Origin: Phlebopus portentosus
Taxonomy: Eukaryota; Basidiomycota; Agaricomycetes; Boletales; Boletinellaceae
DNA length: 64,000 bases
Assembly: GCA_037892935.1 (NCBI GenBank)
Contig: JAYXKI010000015.1
Location: forward strand, 1,178,001 to 1,242,000
Direction: 5' to 3'
The notes beneath the pieces are model-generated. The model ran no database searches, was not told where the DNA came from, and was given only the letters and a program-made list of their open reading frames with translations. Both the position numbers and the translations under genes were made by a program. The stretch's first letter is position 1; the number at the start of each line of letters is the position of its first letter. Positions 59,710-64,000 of this stretch are shown here, piece after piece.

Positions 59710-62461
59710 ATGTCTGATCCTATCACCTCTGAGATGCTATCCACTATCACCAAGCTCAATGACAGCAATTACTCTATCTGGAAGCATAATATGTGTGCTG
59801 CACTTCAAGTCAAGAAGTTGTGGCACCTGACCTCTGGTCAGGAAGCTAAGCCTAGTGCTCCAGCAGAGGCTGTCCAGCTCTGGGAAGAGAAGGCTGAGCA
59901 AGCTGCAGGCCTGATCTATCAGAGAATTGAGCATAGCATGCAGGTTATGGTGCAGGACTACATGGATGATCCAGTCAAGATGTGGACTGAGCTCCAGAAG
60001 ATTAATGAGCAGGACAACCCAGCTGCGCGCTTTAATGCCTATGATGAGTTCTTCAACATCACCAAGAAGGAAGATGAGTCCCTCACCAATCTGGTGAGCA
60101 GGGTTGAGCTAGCACTGCACAAGATCAGAAGCACTTGTTCTAGCACCCTCAAACTTGAGGAGTTTGAGAATGAGCTTGCATGTGCATGTCTAATTCGTGC
60201 TCTTCCTGAGGACTATGCTTCTTTTCACTCTGCAGTGCTTCTTATGAAGAAATTCAAGTGGAATAACCTTAAGGAGGCATTTGCCCAAGAGCAGCAGAAC
60301 TGTCAAGAGCGCATTCAGCTTCAGCCCCAGGCCATGTTCACATCCACTAGTAGTGCTGTAAAGCCTATCTCCTCTCAAGGTGTCACTTGCACCTTCTGTG
60401 GTATTTCTAAGCACACAGAGGAGAGCTGGTATATGAAGCAGGCAGCTTCTAAGGATGCACATGTCAGGGCTAAGAAGAACAGGGAAGAGAAGAGGAGGAA
60501 GGGCAGGAAGGGCCAGAAGGCCCATGTTGCTCAACAAGATGAATCTGCTGAATCTGCTGAATTTGCTGGCAATGCAAGTGCTCTTGACTACACCAATCCC
60601 CATTCACCTCTTATCCCAGATGCAGGAACTGACTGGATTGCTGATACAGGTGCCACTTGCCACATGACTCCACATCGTCATTGGTTCACCAAATACTCAA
60701 CAAATCACACCCCTATTTGTTTGGCCAACAACCAAGTTATTTATTCAGTTGGCATTGGCACAGTGCACTTTCAGCCTGTAGTTGGTGGCAAACCTGGACA
60801 GTTACTTAAATTTGAGCATGTACTTCATGTTCCTGATCTCAGAAACAATCTCCTCTCAGTCCTGTATTTGACTTGTTCTAAATCATATATTGTCACTATT
60901 CACTATAACAAGATGCTTTTCCATTATCATAGAACAGTTCTCTTCACTGCAAACATCACCTCTTACAATGCAGCAACTCTCAATAGCCACATTGTCCCTA
61001 CCATTGCTTATGCTGCATTCACCAGCACCTGTCCACTTGACACTACACTTTGGCACAGGCGCTTTGCACATCTCAATCATGGTGATGTAAACAGGTTGAT
61101 GACTGAGGAGCTAGTCAAAGGAATGGTTGTCAAATCCAAGAGCACTCCAGATCCTATCTGTGAACCTTGCATTGCTGGCAAGCAGCACAGGTCTAATGTC
61201 TCCAAACTTGCATCTCACAGAGCTTCTGGTCTCCTCCAATTGGTTCACTCTGATGTTCATGGTCCATTGCCTGTCCAATCTAGACATGGCTTTAAATATT
61301 AGATTACCTTCATTGATGATTACAGCTGCTACTGGGCTGTTCTCCTATTGAGAATGAAGAGTGATGCATTTGCTGCCTTCAAGCAATTTAAGGCCTATGC
61401 AGAGAACCAGTTAGGAGTGAAGATCAAAGCCACTCGTGATGATAAAGGTGGAGAATATGTGTCTAAGGAATGGGACCAGTAGGCATCCACAGACAGCACA
61501 CTATTAGAGATGAACCTCATCAGAATGGTGTTGCAGAGCATGCTAACAGGACACTTGCAGAAGGTATTACTACTATGCTTAATGAAGCACACCTGCCCTC
61601 TAGCTTCTGGTGGGATGCAGTGGCAGCATTTGTGCATGTGCACAACTGCTCTCCCACCTCTGCTGTGTCTGCCAGTACACCCTATGAGCTCTGGTTCCAC
61701 TCAAAGCCAGATGTCTCTCACTTGCATGTATTTGGATGCACCTCCTATGTGCTTGTGAAGAAAGATCAACACAAGCAGCTGCAGTCCCACACACAGAAAT
61801 GTGTGTTCCTAGGCTACCCCTCTAACTATAAAGGCTGGTTGTTCTGGAATACACTTACTAGGAAGGAAGTCATTAGTGACTCTGCTCAATTTGATAAGAG
61901 AGTCTTCCCTGGTACAATTAGAAACCCAGTTGACTTGAGGGTGAATGTGTCTACACAAACAGAAGACCTGCCAGAACAGGGAGGAGTAGAGGATGCTATT
62001 GATGTTCTGCCAGCTCCTCCTCCTCTACCTGCTCCTGTGCATCCAGCAGATCCTTCTATGCCTACACCTACACCTACACCTAGTCCTCCACCCAATCCAT
62101 CACCTAGTCTTCCTTCACACAGTCCCTCACAACATCCTCCTTCACCAGCCACTCATCCACTAAAGTGTGAACACACTACTTCACCACTGCTATCTGAGCA
62201 GGCCTCAAAGAAACAAAGGCCTACTTCTCCCTGGTGGCCAGATCCAATGTGGAGACTTATTAGATGTCATACCACTGGCTGGTGGGATGTGGACTATGTT
62301 GGACAGCACCTTCCTAGACGTGTGCCAGACTCTCCTATTCCACCACAGTGCTTCAACTTCAACTCAGCAGAGCCAACTGTATCTGACACTGCACCTGACA
62401 CTGCTTCTGATACTGACTCTGCAGCTCAGCCAGATGTTGTAGAGCAGCCAGAGCAGGATAT
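59710..62461 (+). pseudogene. Copia gag-protease-integrase polyprotein, broken and truncated
   Basis: The open frame 59710-61302 starts MSDPITSEMLSTITKLND, with a UBN2-type gag domain (NYSIWKHNMCAALQ), a CX2C zinc-knuckle remnant (CTFCGISKHTEESW), the protease motif WIADTGATCHMTP, and a GAG-pre-integrase zinc domain (LWHRRFAHLNH, CEPCIAGKQHR). It continues into the integrase core and stops at TAG 61300-61302, where Copia integrases have an aromatic residue. After a second break near 61480 the frame at 61470-62460 continues (EPHQNGVAEHANRTLAEG, containing the catalytic Glu region) into a Pro/Thr/Ser-rich spacer. RT is missing. Confidence 0.87.
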
Positions 62462-62987
62462 TGTTAGATCACACAAATCCAGCAAGGGACCACTGAGTCC
62501 AGTGGTGAGTACACTTGATGTATATTAGCAGTCTAATTACATACCTGAGTCCAGTGGTGAGTACACTTGATGTAGAGTACTCACCAATGGACTGTGCCGC
62601 CTTTACAGGAGATTACATAAGCATCACATAATCAAGAAAGCGGACATAAGGAAGAATATAAACAGAATAATAAACTACAAAATACTAAGAGTGTCAGAAT
62701 TACACTTCTAACACTCCCTCCTGATCTGACACTTCTTCCTTCAACATAATCCCAGCATCTTACACATCTCCTGCACCTTTACTCTGCTTAGCGCCTTGGT
62801 CATAATATCTGCTGGCATGGTCTGAGTGGGCAAATAATGCACTTTGATATGACCAGCCTCTACAACATCTCTCAACCAGTAGAAGTGCAGATCTAGGTGT
62901 TTCATGCATCCATGATGCTCAGAATTGTTTGCCACAGACAGAGCAGACTGGTTATCAATATACAGAGAAGAGGGTGCATCAAATTTG
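62462..62987 (-). mobile_element. Minus-strand Copia A: 3' LTR and last part of pol
   Basis: LTR 62462-62713 (252 bp), then 62714-62987, which encodes the C-terminal end of Copia pol (62935-62741, HLDLHFYWLRDVVEAGHIK, MTKALSRVKVQEM). Interrupted at 62987 by the LTR of Copia B. Confidence 0.8.
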
Positions 62988-64000
62988 TGTTAGATCACAC
63001 AAATCCAGCAAGGGACCACTGAGTCCAGTGGTGAGTACACTTGATGTTATATTAGCAGTCTAACTACATACCTGAGTCCAGTGGTGAGTACACTTGATGT
63101 AGAGTACTCACCAATGGACTGTGCCGCTTTTACAGGAGATTACATAAGCATCACATGATCAAGAAAGCGGACATAAGGAAGAATATAAACAGAACAATAA
63201 ACTACAAAATACTAAGAGTGTCAGAATCACACTTCTAACACTCCCCCCTGATCTGACACTTCTTCCTTTAACATAATCCCAGCATCTTACACATCTCCTG
63301 CACCTTTACTCTGCTTAGTGCTTTGGTCATAATGTCTGCTGGCATGGTCTGAGTGGGCAAGTAATGCACTTTGATATGACCAGCCTCTACAACATCTCTC
63401 AACCAGTAGAAGCGCAGATCTAGGTGTTTCATGCGTCCATGATGCTCAGGATTGTTTGCCACAGACAGAGCAGACTGGTTATCAATATACAGGGAAGAGG
63501 GTGCATCAAACTTGTAGCCAAACTCTGTAAAGAGATTTCTCAGCCACATAATCTCTTGTCCTGCACTAACAGCAGCAATGTATTCTGCTTCAGTGGTGGA
63601 TAGAGTCACAAAGGGCTGCAACTTGCTAGCCCAGCTGATAGCACCAGTTCCCATCTTGACAACCATCCCACTTGTGGACCGTCTGTTATCCTCATTTCCT
63701 CCATGGTCAGCATCACAGAAGGTAGTGAACAGCTCAGAGGACTTAGGATCAGGTGCATAAGTCAACCTGAAATCCTTTGTACCCTGCAAATAGCGACATA
63801 GATGCTTTGCTGCCTTCCAATGAGCTGGACCAGGATTAGAACTGAAGCGTCCCAAGACACCAACTGCATAGGCAATATCTGGCCTAGTAGCAATAGCTAA
63901 GTACATGAGTGCACCAACCAATTGCTTGTAGGGCACCTGCTTCATGTATTCAGTTTCTGCAGGGGTCTTAGGAGCCATGTCCTTGCTGAGCTTCTGCTCA
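62988..64000 (-). mobile_element. Minus-strand Copia B, 3' part (continues beyond window)
   Basis: 3' LTR 62988-63240 (253 bp), preceded in minus orientation by a polypurine tract (GGGGGGAG at 63248-63241) and the pol C-terminus. Inserted in Copia A; ATTTG at 62983-62987 may be half of its duplication. Confidence 0.82.
63268..64000 (-). CDS. Copia B pol C-terminal part: RT end and RNase H (partial)
   Basis: The frame is open from the window end to a stop at 63270-63268. It has PYKQLVGALMYLAIATRPDI, YLQGTKDFRLTY, the RNase H start FCDADHGG, STSGMVVKMG, LSTTEAEYIA (catalytic Glu), YIDNQSALSVA and ends MTKALSRVKVQEMCKML. Uninterrupted here, unlike most other transposon genes in the window, so Copia B is probably young. 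The upstream gag-IN-RT lies outside the window. Confidence 0.9.
   Translation of the reverse strand, partial: EQKLSKDMAPKTPAETEYMKQVPYKQLVGALMYLAIATRPDIAYAVGVLGRFSSNPGPAHWKAAKHLCRYLQGTKDFRLTYAPDPKSSELFTTFCDADHGGNEDNRRSTSGMVVKMGTGAISWASKLQPFVTLSTTEAEYIAAVSAGQEIMWLRNLFTEFGYKFDAPSSLYIDNQSALSVANNPEHHGRMKHLDLRFYWLRDVVEAGHIKVHYLPTQTMPADIMTKALSRVKVQEMCKMLGLC

Larger units (their letters stand above)
58324..62461 (+). mobile_element. Plus-strand Ty1/Copia element, RT region lost
   Basis: 5' LTR 58324-58523, primer-binding site, leader of about 1.2 kb, gag-protease-integrase coding, then abrupt truncation at 62461 where a minus-strand Copia LTR begins. RT, RNase H and 3' LTR are not present. Confidence 0.82.

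Noticed and set aside
1..64000. CRISPR arrays, rRNA or tRNA genes
   Set aside because: No regular direct-repeat/spacer array and no cloverleaf with A/B boxes recognised; the genome is fungal, so CRISPR is not expected.

Overview
This window is from a fungal nuclear genome, most likely a mushroom-type basidiomycete (Agaricomycetes). I infer this from the many 50-65 nt GT-AG introns, the gene families present (Cwh43, a PAS/GATA regulator, a Zn2Cys6 regulator, a Crinkler-like NTPase-nuclease) and the chromodomain Ty3 and Copia retrotransposons. The species itself cannot be read from the sequence.

The left part (1 to about 18.4 kb) is a compact gene block. In order it holds the 3' end of splicing factor PRP18 (+), the GPI-anchor lipid remodelase CWH43 (+), the AP-3 adaptor beta subunit (-), a CobW/COG0523 zinc-type GTPase (-), a Zn2Cys6 transcription factor (+) sharing a 185 bp divergent promoter with the CobW gene, and a PAS + GATA-finger regulator of White-collar-2 type (-). 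After these come a 995 bp terminal-inverted-repeat element and a broken Crinkler/RHS-like P-loop NTPase plus nuclease gene (-).

From 18.9 kb to the end the window is a nest of transposons. A minus-strand chromodomain Ty3/gypsy element (element 1, 22473-38066, 5 bp duplication CCTTC) sits inside an older copy of the same family (element 2, 19507-22472 plus 38067 to about 45.4 kb). Each LTR of element 1 has received the same 1619 bp LTR-like insertion, in opposite orientations and at different sites, with 4 bp duplications TCGA and TCGG. A second, plus-strand Ty3/gypsy family runs from 46370 to about 54580 and is cut off inside integrase. A third fragment of the first family (55344-57592), a broken plus-strand Copia element (58324 to about 62461) and two stacked minus-strand Copia 3' ends (62462-64000) follow.

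The strongest new observation concerns how the two Ty3 families start reverse transcription. In both, the sequence 2 nt after the 5' LTR is an exact reverse complement (12 nt in one family, 11 nt in the other) of a stretch inside the LTR that lies about 31-34 bp downstream of a TATA-like box. That is the layout expected for Tf1/sushi-type self-priming, where the 5' end of the element's own RNA is the primer. An isolated 268 bp piece (45390-45657) covers exactly the predicted R-U5 part of the LTR and ends at the predicted transcription start.

Most disabling changes in the transposons look like CpG decay (CGA to TGA stops, D to N at catalytic sites). The 1619 bp insertions and a GC-rich block at 54.6-55.3 kb keep their CpGs and look younger.
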